This document shows, piece after piece, positions 18,761-27,420 of a DNA stretch of 64,000 nucleotides (the first letter of the stretch is position 1; each line of letters begins with the position of its first letter). A program made the translations under genes and the position numbers. The stretch is taken from the NCBI GenBank assembly GCA_013141015.1, contig JABFRT010000031.1, positions 20,465 to 84,464 of the forward strand, given 5' to 3'. The DNA is from Hyphomicrobium sp. GTDB lineage: Bacteria > Pseudomonadota > Alphaproteobacteria > Rhizobiales > Hyphomicrobiaceae. The notes under the pieces were generated by a model. That model did not search any database, was not told where the DNA came from, and was given only the letters and a program-made list of their open reading frames with translations.

Positions 18761-20965
18761 ATGCCCGCACACCCGACCGCTTCGCCCGACGATATCGAAA
18801 TGTCATCGATTTTCGGGGCATTGAAACGGAACGCTTCCAAGCTGCTGCTGACCAGCGCAGTGCTTGGCGGACTGACGTTTCTGGCTCTGACCCAAATCGC
18901 GCCGAAATATCAAAGCGAGGCTGAGCTGGCGATTGTCGCGCGCAGTTCGTCTAACAGCTTTCCCGACGCCAAGGGCGCCGCCGGGCCAGATTCTGTGACG
19001 ACAAAGATGGACAAGGAAGCCATCAACACCCACGTCCGGGCGCTGCGCTCGACAGATCTTCTGGCCAAAATCGCCGAACAGATGGCGTTGAAGGACAAGC
19101 CGGAATTCAACGCAGCGGTTGGGCCGGTCGATAAGGCCGACAGCATCATGCGGTTGATCGGCCTTGGCGGGCCGCGCGCCGGCGAAAGCGAACGCGACCG
19201 CGTGCTCAATGCGTTGCGCAATCAGCTTGAAGTCTATTCGGCTAAGGAAAGCCGCTTTATCGGCGTGCGCATGACATCAATCGATCCGGCGCTTGCCGCA
19301 AAGATTGCCAACGGCGTTGCTGAAACATACCGCAGCACGCTGGCCAGCGACAGTGTTGTCGAAATCGACGATCAGCAAAAGGTTATTCAGGGCAAGATCG
19401 AAAAGCTGATGCCGGAAGTGGCTGCCGTTGAAACGGACGTCGACCGCTATCGCCGCGAAATCGACAGCTATAAGGGTGGCTCGCAGAACATCGGCTTGAA
19501 TGAACAGCAGATGTCGGAGTTAACCGCCGAACTGGTCAGAGCCAAGGGCACACGCGGCGAAGCCGAAGCCCGCGCCAAGTCGGCTAAGGAAATGATGAAA
19601 CTCGGCTCGGCCGACGCACTGCCGGACGTGCAAAAGTCGCCGCTCATTCAGAACCTCGTGCAGCAGCGCGTGCGCATCGAACGGCAGATCTCCGAATTGT
19701 CGGCGTCTCTGTTGCCGGGTCATCCGCGCATGCAGCAATTGAATGCCGACCTTGCCGGTCTCAAAAAGCAGTTGACGGGCGAAGTTAACAAGCTGGTCGA
19801 TAGCTTGGAGAAGGAAGCCAAGGTTGCGCAGGGTCGCGAAGACAGCATTAAAAAGAGCCTCGACGACATCAAGTCGAAGGTTGTGACCAATGCGCCGGAA
19901 GAAGCCAAGCTGCGGCAGCTGGAAGCCAACGCCAAGGCCAAGCGGACGGAACTTGAGAATTTGCAGACCCAGCTAGAAGGCAATCGCAAGAAGCAGGATA
20001 CCCGCGCGGCGCCTGTGGAAGTCAAAGTGATTTCTGAAGCGCAGGCTGCAAGCGTTCCGGTTTTCCCGAAGAAGATTCCGCTCTCCGCGCTTGTCGCGGT
20101 CGCCTCTCTGATTTTTGGCGTGGCTTGGACGGTGCTGCGGGCATTGTTCAGCGGTGCGCGCAGCGGTGGCGTGACAGCACTTCCGGCAAAATCGAAGGGC
20201 AAGGCTTCAGCGGCTCAGCGGGCTGAGCCGGTTCTGGCGAGTGTGCCTGCAACGGAATCTACGCCGAAAGCGCCAGTCAGTGCTCCTACGGTCGCCAGTG
20301 CTTCGACGGCAGCTGAATCCAATATCGCGAACCTCGTCCGCCGGCTTGTTGCCAAGCGTCCCGAAGAAGGCGGTCACCGCACGCTCATCACCGGCGATAG
20401 CAATTCGATTGAGCCGGGAGCCGAAGCGATCGAACTTTCCAAGGCGATTGCCGATACCGGAGTAACGGTTGTGCTCATCGATTGGAGCCCATCGGGCAAA
20501 GGAATTGCTGGGCAAGCTGGCATTGTGGCCAAGCGTGGATTGACCGAATTGCTGTCAGGCGACATCAGCTTCGATGAAGCGGTCAACAGACTTCCGTCTA
20601 GTACCGTGCATTTCATCGGTTGCGGTGGATCTCTGGACGAAACCGACAGCGACATCGAACCTGATCAGCTGAACCTCGTCCTCGACGCTTTGGATGAGGC
20701 CTACGATCACATCATTGTCAGCGGTCAGCATGAAGACGCCCGCTTCTTGTTTGAAGCGATCCAAGGCCGCTTCGACGCTGGTATTCTGGTGGCCGACGGC
20801 AAGAAGCGGCAAACGGTGCTCGATGATCCTGCCGGATCGTTTCTGGGCTTTGAAGTCTCGGATATCGATGTCATCCGCTTTGAAAGGGCGGCCACGCCCC
20901 AGGCGATCAGTCAGCGCATTTTAAGGGCGGCACCGAAGAACGGCGGTGAGGCGCGGCCGGCCTAA
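18761..20965 (+). CDS. Wzc-like polysaccharide co-polymerase with degenerate tyrosine-kinase domain
   Basis: The ATG at 18761 gives 734 residues. The N-terminal Wzz domain has a first membrane helix (KLLLTSAVLGGLTFLAL, about 26-45). Long coiled-coil segments span about 195-420, including VRIERQISELSASLLPGHPRM, and a second helix lies at about 445-470. A cytoplasmic BY-kinase-like domain follows from residue 530. All three nucleotide-binding motifs are lost: the Walker A position reads TGDSNSIEPGAEA (544-556, no GKS), Walker A-prime reads LIDWSPS instead of LIDxDxR, and Walker B reads YDHIIVSGQ. There is no C-terminal tyrosine cluster. It should still control chain length with the Wza-like partner, but phosphorylation by this protein is unlikely. 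Confidence 0.88.
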   Translation: MPAHPTASPDDIEMSSIFGALKRNASKLLLTSAVLGGLTFLALTQIAPKYQSEAELAIVARSSSNSFPDAKGAAGPDSVTTKMDKEAINTHVRALRSTDLLAKIAEQMALKDKPEFNAAVGPVDKADSIMRLIGLGGPRAGESERDRVLNALRNQLEVYSAKESRFIGVRMTSIDPALAAKIANGVAETYRSTLASDSVVEIDDQQKVIQGKIEKLMPEVAAVETDVDRYRREIDSYKGGSQNIGLNEQQMSELTAELVRAKGTRGEAEARAKSAKEMMKLGSADALPDVQKSPLIQNLVQQRVRIERQISELSASLLPGHPRMQQLNADLAGLKKQLTGEVNKLVDSLEKEAKVAQGREDSIKKSLDDIKSKVVTNAPEEAKLRQLEANAKAKRTELENLQTQLEGNRKKQDTRAAPVEVKVISEAQAASVPVFPKKIPLSALVAVASLIFGVAWTVLRALFSGARSGGVTALPAKSKGKASAAQRAEPVLASVPATESTPKAPVSAPTVASASTAAESNIANLVRRLVAKRPEEGGHRTLITGDSNSIEPGAEAIELSKAIADTGVTVVLIDWSPSGKGIAGQAGIVAKRGLTELLSGDISFDEAVNRLPSSTVHFIGCGGSLDETDSDIEPDQLNLVLDALDEAYDHIIVSGQHEDARFLFEAIQGRFDAGILVADGKKRQTVLDDPAGSFLGFEVSDIDVIRFERAATPQAISQRILRAAPKNGGEARPA

Positions 20966-21121
20966 CCGGCGGCCTTCCCGGTCCCAAAGTGCAATAGCGG
21001 ATTTACCAACTTTCATCGCGGTCTTGCAGCAAGCACGCTCCTTGCACATGGAAAGGTGTATGCTTGGCGCGATCTTCAATGCGCGCCGATCTGTGCAACG
21101 CCTTGAGACCGATGAGATAGC

Positions 21122-22201
21122 ATGACACGCCGCTCTACAAAGCTGTTCAAAGCCGCACTGTCGGCGCTCCACTATTCGGGTGCGGATGGCCTTATTGCGC
21201 CATTTACCGCCGGAAATGGCGTTATTCTGATGCTTCATCAGGTGACGCCGGATGCGCCGCAGGACTTCGAGCCGAACCGGATTTTGAAGGTGACGCCGGA
21301 CTTTTTGGATAGTGTTATTGTTCAGGTGCGGGCCGCCGGCTTCGACATCATCAGCATGGACGATGTGCCAGAACGGATCAAAGGGTCACAATCTGGCAAA
21401 CCGTTTGCGGTCTTCACTCTCGACGACGGCTACAAGGATAACCGCGAGCACGCCTATCCCGTCTTCAAACGGCAAGGCGTTCCATTTACCATTTATGTCG
21501 CGTCCGACTTTGCCGACGGGATTGGCGATCTGTGGTGGCTGTCGATTGAGGAGGCTATTCGCCGGCTACCGGCCGTCACGCTGGAAATGGATAGCGTCCG
21601 CCGCCATTTCGACCTGACGACCGTCGAACAAAAAGATGCAGCGTTCGAGGTCATTTACTGGTGGCTGCGCACGCTGCCGGAGAATATTGCCCGCGCCGTA
21701 ACGCATCGCTTGGCCCGCGAGGCGGAATTCGATCCCAATGCCTTCTGCCGTAACTTGGTGATGGATTGGCAGGAGATCAAGGCGCTCGCCGAAGACCCGC
21801 TTGTGACGATTGGCTCCCACACATGCACGCATTTGGCTCTCGCCAAGCTCAGTGAAGCCGAAGTACGCCGCGAAATTTCAGACTCGATCCAGCGTATCGA
21901 AGCCGAACTCGGCCGGCCCTGCCGCCACTTCAGTTATCCTTATGGTTGCGACAAGAGCGCCGGTGAACGCGAATTCGCTATCGCCCGCGAACTCGGCGTC
22001 ACGACCGCCGTCACCACGCGCAAGGGCATGCTACACGCGTCGCAGGCTTCTGAATTGTGGTCATTACCGCGGCTGTCGTTGAACGGCGATTTCCAGGATG
22101 CGCGCTACGTCAAAGTGCTGCTGTCGGGTGCGCCGTTCGCGTTTTGGAATGCCGTGCAGCGCTTTGGCCCGCATCGCGAAGGTCCATCTCAATCCTACTA
22201 G
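21122..22201 (+). CDS. Polysaccharide deacetylase (NodB homology domain)
   Basis: This 359-residue protein carries a CE4/NodB deacetylase domain. The metal site is visible as VFTLDDGYKDN (about 96-106, catalytic Asp-Asp) and SHTCTHLALAKL (about 230-241, two metal histidines spaced by three residues); HFSYPYG provides the later motif. The C terminus contains LWSLPRLSLNGDF. Such enzymes remove N- or O-acetyl groups from polysaccharides using a divalent metal. There is no obvious signal peptide, so it may act in the cytoplasm or be exported by other means. It follows the co-polymerase gene by 156 bases on the same strand and likely modifies the same polymer. Confidence 0.9.
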   Translation: MTRRSTKLFKAALSALHYSGADGLIAPFTAGNGVILMLHQVTPDAPQDFEPNRILKVTPDFLDSVIVQVRAAGFDIISMDDVPERIKGSQSGKPFAVFTLDDGYKDNREHAYPVFKRQGVPFTIYVASDFADGIGDLWWLSIEEAIRRLPAVTLEMDSVRRHFDLTTVEQKDAAFEVIYWWLRTLPENIARAVTHRLAREAEFDPNAFCRNLVMDWQEIKALAEDPLVTIGSHTCTHLALAKLSEAEVRREISDSIQRIEAELGRPCRHFSYPYGCDKSAGEREFAIARELGVTTAVTTRKGMLHASQASELWSLPRLSLNGDFQDARYVKVLLSGAPFAFWNAVQRFGPHREGPSQSY

Positions 22202-22237
22202 ATAGACCCGCCACGCAGGGCCATTGAAGTCCAGCGG

Positions 22238-22444
22238 CTAGTCGGGCTTTTGCATCCAGCTGATGATCAGTCCGGCCGGTAGTACCCACAGCAGGCCGGC
22301 AACCACGTAGTAGATCAGCTCGGCCAGCTTGTTGGCGTTGTGAACTTGCAGCGCTACGGCCACAGCGAGCGCTATGAACGCGTAGATCGTAATCATCGCA
22401 AGAAGTGCGACCGTGCCGGCCAATTTTCGCTGTCTTTGCTTCAT
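22238..22444 (-). CDS. DUF2842 family small membrane protein
   Basis: This 68-residue protein has two hydrophobic helices (about residues 9-32 and 43-62). It contains the YAFIALAVAVALQV segment and the YYVVAGLLWVLPAGLIISWM segment typical of DUF2842, a small family common in Hyphomicrobiales and other alphaproteobacteria. It is usually found near cytochrome oxidase or heme genes, and here the heme A synthase gene is divergent immediately beside it. Function is unknown; an inner-membrane location is expected. Confidence 0.85.
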   Translation of the reverse strand: MKQRQRKLAGTVALLAMITIYAFIALAVAVALQVHNANKLAELIYYVVAGLLWVLPAGLIISWMQKPD

Positions 22445-22573
22445 GAGTGATCAATCGACCTTGATGAGCCGTACGGAGAGACGCTAGGACAGCCGCGCCG
22501 GATGGGCGCATTCCGCAGCGGCATTGGCCCCGGTATTCCAGGCGGCATGGCGCGGCGCAAGGATAATTTGGAA

Positions 22574-23677
22574 ATGCCAGGTCTCTCACCCAAAGCGCAG
22601 GCGGCACGGCGCGCCGGTAAAAGCTCGCAGGACGCATCCGCGGCGGTCGAGGTGTGGCTGTGGCTCGTGGCGGCTCTGGTGTTGGCAATGATCGTGGTCG
22701 GTGGCGCAACGCGGCTGACCGATAGCGGGCTGTCGATCACCGAGTGGAAGCCAATCCTCGGCGCGATTCCGCCATTGAGCGAAGCCGACTGGCTGGTGGC
22801 GTTTGAGAAGTACAAGCAGATCCCGGAATATCAACTCGTCAACAAGGGTATGTCACTCGCCGGTTTCAAGTTCATCTTCTGGTGGGAATGGAGCCATCGC
22901 TTTCTCGGCCGCATGATCGGCGTCGCGTTCGCCTTGCCGCTGTTGGCATTTTGGATGTTGAAGCGGTTGCGTCCGGGGAGTGGGTTGAAGTTTCTCGGTG
23001 TGTTGGCGCTTGGCGGGCTTCAAGGCGGCATCGGCTGGTACATGGTGTCGTCTGGGCTGGCTGACCGGGTTGACGTCAGCCAATACCGGCTCGCGCTGCA
23101 TTTGTCGGTGGCGATGACGATCCTCGCACTCGTGGTGTGGTTGGCGCTTGATGAACGTGCCGCGCGCATGGGCAGTGCGGCGCCAAATGCAGTGGCGTCT
23201 GTCCGCCGTTTCGCGAGCCCGCTATTGGCGTTGATTGGCGTGCAGATAGTTCTTGGCGCATTCGTAGCCGGGCTCAAGGCAGGGCTCGTTTATAACACGT
23301 GGCCGTTGATGAACGGTCAGATGATCCCGTCAGACTATTGGATTGCAGAGCATGGCCTATTGAGCTTGTTCGATAGTCATGCGGCCGTTCAGTTCAATCA
23401 CCGCATTGCCGCGTTTCTGGTCTTTGCAGCCGCAATCTATCAAGCAATCCGCGCCCTCAATGGCGGCGCGACGGGCCAGGCTCTGGCCTCAGCTGTTGTG
23501 CTGGCGGGTGCGGTGCTGGTGCAGGCGATGCTCGGCATTTTTACGCTTTTGCTGCACGTGCCGCTGGCGCTGGGGCTGCTGCATCAGGGCGGGGCTGCCA
23601 TCGTGCTGGCGATTGCCGTGTGGCATGTATTCGCGTGCGCTGGGGGATCTCCTTCGTCGAGACTGCCGCCAGCGTAG
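22574..23677 (+). CDS. ctaA: Heme A synthase (CtaA/COX15)
   Basis: Eight membrane helices and the conserved histidines identify heme A synthase, which oxidises the C8 methyl of heme O to a formyl group for cytochrome c oxidase. Visible motifs are VVGGATRLTDSGLSITEW, WWEWSHRFLGRMIG, YRLALHLSVAM, VQFNHRIAAFLVF and LGLLHQGGAAIVL; their histidines ligate the two hemes. The ATG at 22574 has AAGGA about ten bases upstream and gives 367 residues, the usual size for the alphaproteobacterial type. In-frame ATGs at 22547 and 22502 would add a basic N-terminal tail. It works in the inner membrane downstream of heme O synthase, which is not in this window. Confidence 0.93.
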   Translation: MPGLSPKAQAARRAGKSSQDASAAVEVWLWLVAALVLAMIVVGGATRLTDSGLSITEWKPILGAIPPLSEADWLVAFEKYKQIPEYQLVNKGMSLAGFKFIFWWEWSHRFLGRMIGVAFALPLLAFWMLKRLRPGSGLKFLGVLALGGLQGGIGWYMVSSGLADRVDVSQYRLALHLSVAMTILALVVWLALDERAARMGSAAPNAVASVRRFASPLLALIGVQIVLGAFVAGLKAGLVYNTWPLMNGQMIPSDYWIAEHGLLSLFDSHAAVQFNHRIAAFLVFAAAIYQAIRALNGGATGQALASAVVLAGAVLVQAMLGIFTLLLHVPLALGLLHQGGAAIVLAIAVWHVFACAGGSPSSRLPPA

Positions 23678-23683
23678 AAGTGT

Positions 23684-24610
23684 CTATGCCAATCCCAGCA
23701 TCAGCTTAAGGTTCTGCACGGCGGCACCGGCGGCGCCCTTACCGAGATTATCCAGCCGCGCGACGAGCAGCGCGTGATGCTGCGTGTCGTTGCCGAACAC
23801 ATAGAGTTCGAGCTTATCGCTATTGTTCAATGCTTCGGGTTCGAGGCGCGTCATCGACGCTGCATTCGGCACCACGCGCACGCCTGAGCCGGCGTAGTGC
23901 TTCACAAGCGCCGCCTCGAGATCTGCAAGTTTCGGCTTGCCCGGCTGCGCATCGAGATGCAGCGGGATCGAGACCAGCATGCCCTGCTTGAAGTTGCCGA
24001 CGCTCGGCACGAAGATGGGCCGGTACGTCAGGCCCGTATAGGCCATCAGTTCGGGTACGTGCTTGTGCTCCAGCCCAAGCGCGTACAACTCGAACGCGGG
24101 CGCGGTTTTGGAAACCTCGTAAGATTCAATCATCTGCTTGCCGCCGCCGGAATATCCGGAGACCGCGTTGACCGAGATTGGAAAGTCCTTCGGCACGATG
24201 CCCGCGTCAACCAGTGGCCGCAGCAGTGCAATCGCGCCGGTGGGATAACAGCCGGGATTGGCGACGCGCGTTGCTTTACGTATGGCGTCAGCCTGCTTGC
24301 CATCGAGCTCAGCGAACCCATACACCCAGCCTTTGGCCACGCGATGCGCGGTCGAGGCGTCGACGATTTTCGGCGCGTCGCGGCCGAGGCTATCCGCTAG
24401 AGCGACGGCTTCCTTGGCCGCATCATCCGGCAGGCACAGCACAACCGCATCGGCGTCGCGCATCATCGCAAGCCGGGCGGCCGCATCTTTGCGCAGCGTC
24501 GGGTCGATGCTTATGACGCTAAGACCTGTGACGCCCGCCAGCCGGTCGGCGATCTGCAAGCCGGTGGTGCCGGCTTCGCCATCGATAAAGACCTTTTTCG
24601 ATTTCGCCAT
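23684..24610 (-). CDS. argC: N-acetyl-gamma-glutamyl-phosphate reductase, short (type 2) form
   Basis: The start MAKSKKVFIDGEAGTTGLQI at 24610 puts the dinucleotide-binding loop at the N terminus, giving 308 residues, typical of the short ArgC class; an upstream in-frame start lies inside terC. Catalytic Cys121 is in ANPGCYPTGAI, and GYSGGGKQMIESYE and HKHVPEL follow as in the family. The enzyme reduces N-acetylglutamyl phosphate to the semialdehyde with NADPH in arginine biosynthesis. The gene begins one base after the terC stop, so the two are co-transcribed. In many Hyphomicrobiales argC instead follows rpsI; here terC lies between them. Confidence 0.94.
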   Translation of the reverse strand: MAKSKKVFIDGEAGTTGLQIADRLAGVTGLSVISIDPTLRKDAAARLAMMRDADAVVLCLPDDAAKEAVALADSLGRDAPKIVDASTAHRVAKGWVYGFAELDGKQADAIRKATRVANPGCYPTGAIALLRPLVDAGIVPKDFPISVNAVSGYSGGGKQMIESYEVSKTAPAFELYALGLEHKHVPELMAYTGLTYRPIFVPSVGNFKQGMLVSIPLHLDAQPGKPKLADLEAALVKHYAGSGVRVVPNAASMTRLEPEALNNSDKLELYVFGNDTQHHALLVARLDNLGKGAAGAAVQNLKLMLGLA

Positions 24611-24611
24611 T

Positions 24612-25367
24612 TCAACCGCCGAACCCAAGCCGGTGTTTGATGCCCATCCAAATGGTCTCCGAGCAGCCCATGCCATAGGCGGCGCAAACAACCTGGTGGC
24701 TGCCACGATAGATCATGTCGAGCGCGACGTAGACGATGATGATCAGGCCGAGCCAGGCAATCCACGGGTAGCGCTGCAGCAGTTTGGCGATGACGTTCGA
24801 GGCGAGCGCCATCAAGATGATTGCGACCGCGAGGCCAATCACCAGCACGAGTGTCGATTCACCAGCCGCACCGGCGACGGCCAGCACGTTGTCGAGCGAC
24901 ATCGACAAGTCGGCGATGATGATGGTCCACAGCGCCGCCCAGAACCCGGCCTCTGTTCCGGTGACGGAATCTGAGTGCAGGTTCTTTTCGATATCTTCGA
25001 TCGAATGTCCGTCGCCATCCATGATCTGGCGGTACATCTTCCAGCACACGAACAGCAGCAGAATACCGCCGGCGAGCGTCAGACCAATCACCTGCAGCAT
25101 CTGCTGAGCGACCGCCGAGAACAGAATGCGCAGCACAACCGCGCCCGCGATGCCCCAGAAGATCACCTTGGCGCGCATGTCCTTTGGAACGCGGGACGCG
25201 GCCATACCGACCACGATGGCGTTGTCGCCGGCCAGCGTCAGGTCGATCATTAGAATGTTGAACAGTGGAACAGCGTGAGCACGCCACCACTCGGGCGACA
25301 TCAGGTGGCCGAGCTCAACGACGAACGATGACAGCGATGTGCTGATGATCGTGAACAGCCAATCCAT
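24612..25367 (-). CDS. TerC family integral membrane protein
   Basis: This 251-residue protein has about seven hydrophobic helices and the two conserved acidic motifs of the TerC family: DLTLAGDNAIVVG (about 41-53) in an early helix and ADLSMSLDNVLAVAG (about 150-164) in the second half. TerC/Alx-type proteins are implicated in manganese and other metal export or in metalation of exported proteins; the YjbE-like form fits this length. It lies downstream of the rpsI terminator and one base upstream of argC, so it probably has its own promoter. I looked for a yybP-ykoY manganese riboswitch in the leader and did not see one. Confidence 0.92.
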   Translation of the reverse strand: MDWLFTIISTSLSSFVVELGHLMSPEWWRAHAVPLFNILMIDLTLAGDNAIVVGMAASRVPKDMRAKVIFWGIAGAVVLRILFSAVAQQMLQVIGLTLAGGILLLFVCWKMYRQIMDGDGHSIEDIEKNLHSDSVTGTEAGFWAALWTIIIADLSMSLDNVLAVAGAAGESTLVLVIGLAVAIILMALASNVIAKLLQRYPWIAWLGLIIIVYVALDMIYRGSHQVVCAAYGMGCSETIWMGIKHRLGFGG

Positions 25368-25472
25368 GAAGTATCTCCGGAAGCGGGCGGGTGTTTGTGG
25401 CGGGCGGCGTTGAGGCGCCGGGCTGAGGGGTATGTGGCATCAGTTGCGATGCGCGGCAACCCTTGGCCGCTG

Positions 25473-25505
25473 AAAAACAGAACAGCCCGCCGGTGAGGGC
25501 AGGCT
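25473..25505 (-). terminator. Terminator of the rplM-rpsI operon
   Basis: On the minus strand an 8-bp stem (one G-T pair) at 25505-25498 and 25491-25484 encloses a six-base loop and is followed by GTTCTGTTTTT. It begins 30 bases after the rpsI stop. Confidence 0.75.
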
Positions 25506-25534
25506 GTCTGCAGTTTGAAATGTCCAAAAAGCGA

Positions 25535-26020
25535 CTAGCGCTTCGAGAACTGGAACGATTTACGGGCCTTGACCTTACCGTACTTCTTACGCTCGACGGT
25601 GCGGCTGTCGCGCGTCAGGAAGCCCTGCTTCTTGAGAACGCCGCGCAGTTCGGGTTCGTAATAGGTCAGCGCCTTCGAGATGCCATGACGGACGGCACCT
25701 GCTTGACCCGAGAGACCGCCGCCGGCGACCGTAATACGAATGTCGTACTGCGTAGCGCGGTTGGCGAGGTTCAACGGTTGCTGCAGCATCATCTGCAGAA
25801 CCGGACGGGCGAAATAAGCTTTGAAGTCTTTGGTGTTGACCGTGATCATGCCCTTGCCCGGCTTCAGCCAGACGCGAGCGACCGCGTCCTTACGCTTGCC
25901 GGTGGCATAGGCGCGGCCGAGCTTGTCGAGCTTCTGCACGCGGACAGGTGCTGCTTCAGGCGCGGCAGCAACGGTTTTCACGCCGCCCAGGTCGGCGAGG
26001 GTCTTTGTTTCGGTAGCCAT
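25535..26020 (-). CDS. rpsI: 30S ribosomal protein S9
   Basis: This 161-residue protein has the S9 core [23 protein letters not shown], the middle [17 protein letters not shown] and the universally conserved basic tail [11 protein letters not shown], whose end contacts the P-site tRNA. The N-terminal 30 residues are an extra Ala/Pro-rich segment common in alphaproteobacterial S9. The gene starts four bases after the rplM stop, in the usual L13-S9 operon, and is followed by a terminator. Confidence 0.97.
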   Translation of the reverse strand: MATETKTLADLGGVKTVAAAPEAAPVRVQKLDKLGRAYATGKRKDAVARVWLKPGKGMITVNTKDFKAYFARPVLQMMLQQPLNLANRATQYDIRITVAGGGLSGQAGAVRHGISKALTYYEPELRGVLKKQGFLTRDSRTVERKKYGKVKARKSFQFSKR

Positions 26021-26024
26021 TACT

Positions 26025-26486
26025 TTAGACCCTCACGTTCTTACGGTTCATTTTGGCGACATCGAGCGTCACCGGGTTCTGCGCGACGTGCGGATGCTCA
26101 GCACCCTTATAGATGCGCAGGTTGCGCATCAGCTGGCGCTGCAGCGGGCCGCGGGCCAGCATGCGCTCAACGGCCTTTTCAACGATGCGTTCCGGATGCT
26201 TGCCATCCAGGATTTGGCGGGGTGAGCGCTCCTTGATGCCGCCCGGGTAACCGGTGTGGCGGTAGTAGACCTTGTCATCGCGCTTGGCGCCCGTGAAGAC
26301 GATCTTCTCGGCGTTGATGATGACCACGTTGTCACCGCAATCGACGTGCGGCGTGTAGATGGCTTTGTGTTTGCCTTTGAGGCGCATGGCAACGATGGTC
26401 GCGAGGCGGCCGACGACAAGCCCTTGGGCGTCGATCAGGATCCACTTCTTTTCCACGGTTGCCGGCTTGGCGACATAAGTTGACAT
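26025..26486 (-). CDS. rplM: 50S ribosomal protein L13
   Basis: The ATG at 26486, with AGGAG 11 bases upstream, gives a normal-length 153-residue L13 ([20 protein letters not shown]). Conserved parts include [36 protein letters not shown] and [15 protein letters not shown]. An in-frame start further upstream would add 40 unrelated residues and is rejected. It is the first gene of the L13-S9 operon and an early-assembly protein of the large subunit. Confidence 0.97.
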   Translation of the reverse strand: MSTYVAKPATVEKKWILIDAQGLVVGRLATIVAMRLKGKHKAIYTPHVDCGDNVVIINAEKIVFTGAKRDDKVYYRHTGYPGGIKERSPRQILDGKHPERIVEKAVERMLARGPLQRQLMRNLRIYKGAEHPHVAQNPVTLDVAKMNRKNVRV

Positions 26487-26880
26487 TGCGAGTTTAGGCT
26501 CCTGCCGGCTGCCGGATATGAGGCGTGTGTCGTATCTTGAGATATGCGTCCGCCGGAGGCCGGCGTGAGCTGGCCTGTGAATACACAGATCGCGATCCTC
26601 ACACAATCAAAAAATGCAGGCAGTTAAAAAGTATAGCAAATACAGCAGGTTGCTAATTGTGGTAATTTAATACCGTAATGAGGTATCAGGCTACCGGCGC
26701 GGGTTGGGTTCCGGCGGGATGGCCGGCAACACGCTTCGTGCATTGCCGGACAAATCATGATTTGCTCGGGCGGCGGAAATCCGGGGCGCGCGTTTCTTAA
26801 TATCGTCTCAGTCCACGTGTCTGGTCCGGTTGCTACAGATGCTTGGCGATTCGCGCCGAACTGTTCGAGGAGAAATACTC
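26487..26880. other. Intergenic region with rplM leader and divergent promoter area
   Basis: These 394 bases have no plausible gene. On the minus strand they form the upstream region of rplM, containing a TATACT hexamer at 26630-26635 that could be a -10 element (no good -35 seen) and a GC-rich inverted segment (GCCGGCCTCCGGC) around 26549-26561. On the plus strand they lead to the exported protein gene, whose GAGGAGAAA site is at 26867-26875. Confidence 0.4.
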
Positions 26881-27399
26881 ATGACGGTCTATTTCGATCG
26901 TATCGCTAAGGTCTTTGGTCTTGTGGTCGCGGCGCTCTGGCTCGGGCTTGCAGGCGTTAGCGCCCAAGACGTCAAGCAGATCAAGCTCACTGACGCGCAG
27001 GTCACCAACTTCATCAAGGCGCAGGCCGATCTCGCGTCGATTGCCTCGAAAATTCAAGCGGCGGGCGAAAAGCCTGATCCTGCTCTGCAGACTGAACTTG
27101 AAGGCATCGCCAAGAAGCATGGCTTTACAGATTTTGCTGAGCTGGACGATGTGGCAGCCAACATCTCGATTGTGATGGCTGGTCTCGATACGCAGTCTGG
27201 CAACTTCACCGATCCGGTCGAAGCGCTGCAGAAGGAACTGGAAGACGTCAAAAAGGACGAAAGCATTCCTGAAGCCGACAAGAAGCAGCTGGTCGATGAG
27301 TTGACGGAAGCCATCAAGACCACGCCGCCGCTCCAGAACAAAGAAAACATCGACGTCGTCAAAACGCATCGCGCCGAGATTGAAAAGGCGCTGCAGTAA
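26881..27399 (+). CDS. Exported protein of unknown function
   Basis: The ATG at 26881 follows a strong GAGGAGAAA. The 172-residue product has an N-terminal signal peptide (RIAKVFGLVVAALWLGLAGVSAQD, cleavage likely after SAQ near residue 29). The mature part is almost entirely helical and rich in Lys/Glu/Asp (for example LTDAQVTNFIKAQADLASIASKI and ELEDVKKDESIPEADKKQLVDEL), so a periplasmic helical protein is likely. No family is recognised with confidence. It precedes the enoyl-CoA hydratase-like gene by 21 bases and may share its transcript. Confidence 0.75.
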   Translation: MTVYFDRIAKVFGLVVAALWLGLAGVSAQDVKQIKLTDAQVTNFIKAQADLASIASKIQAAGEKPDPALQTELEGIAKKHGFTDFAELDDVAANISIVMAGLDTQSGNFTDPVEALQKELEDVKKDESIPEADKKQLVDELTEAIKTTPPLQNKENIDVVKTHRAEIEKALQ

Positions 27400-27420
27400 G
27401 TTCAAGGACTGACCCGCACG

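Noticed and set aside
25368..25534. Possible yybP-ykoY manganese riboswitch in the terC leader
   Set aside because: The expected conserved loops are not present; the only structure is the rpsI terminator hairpin.
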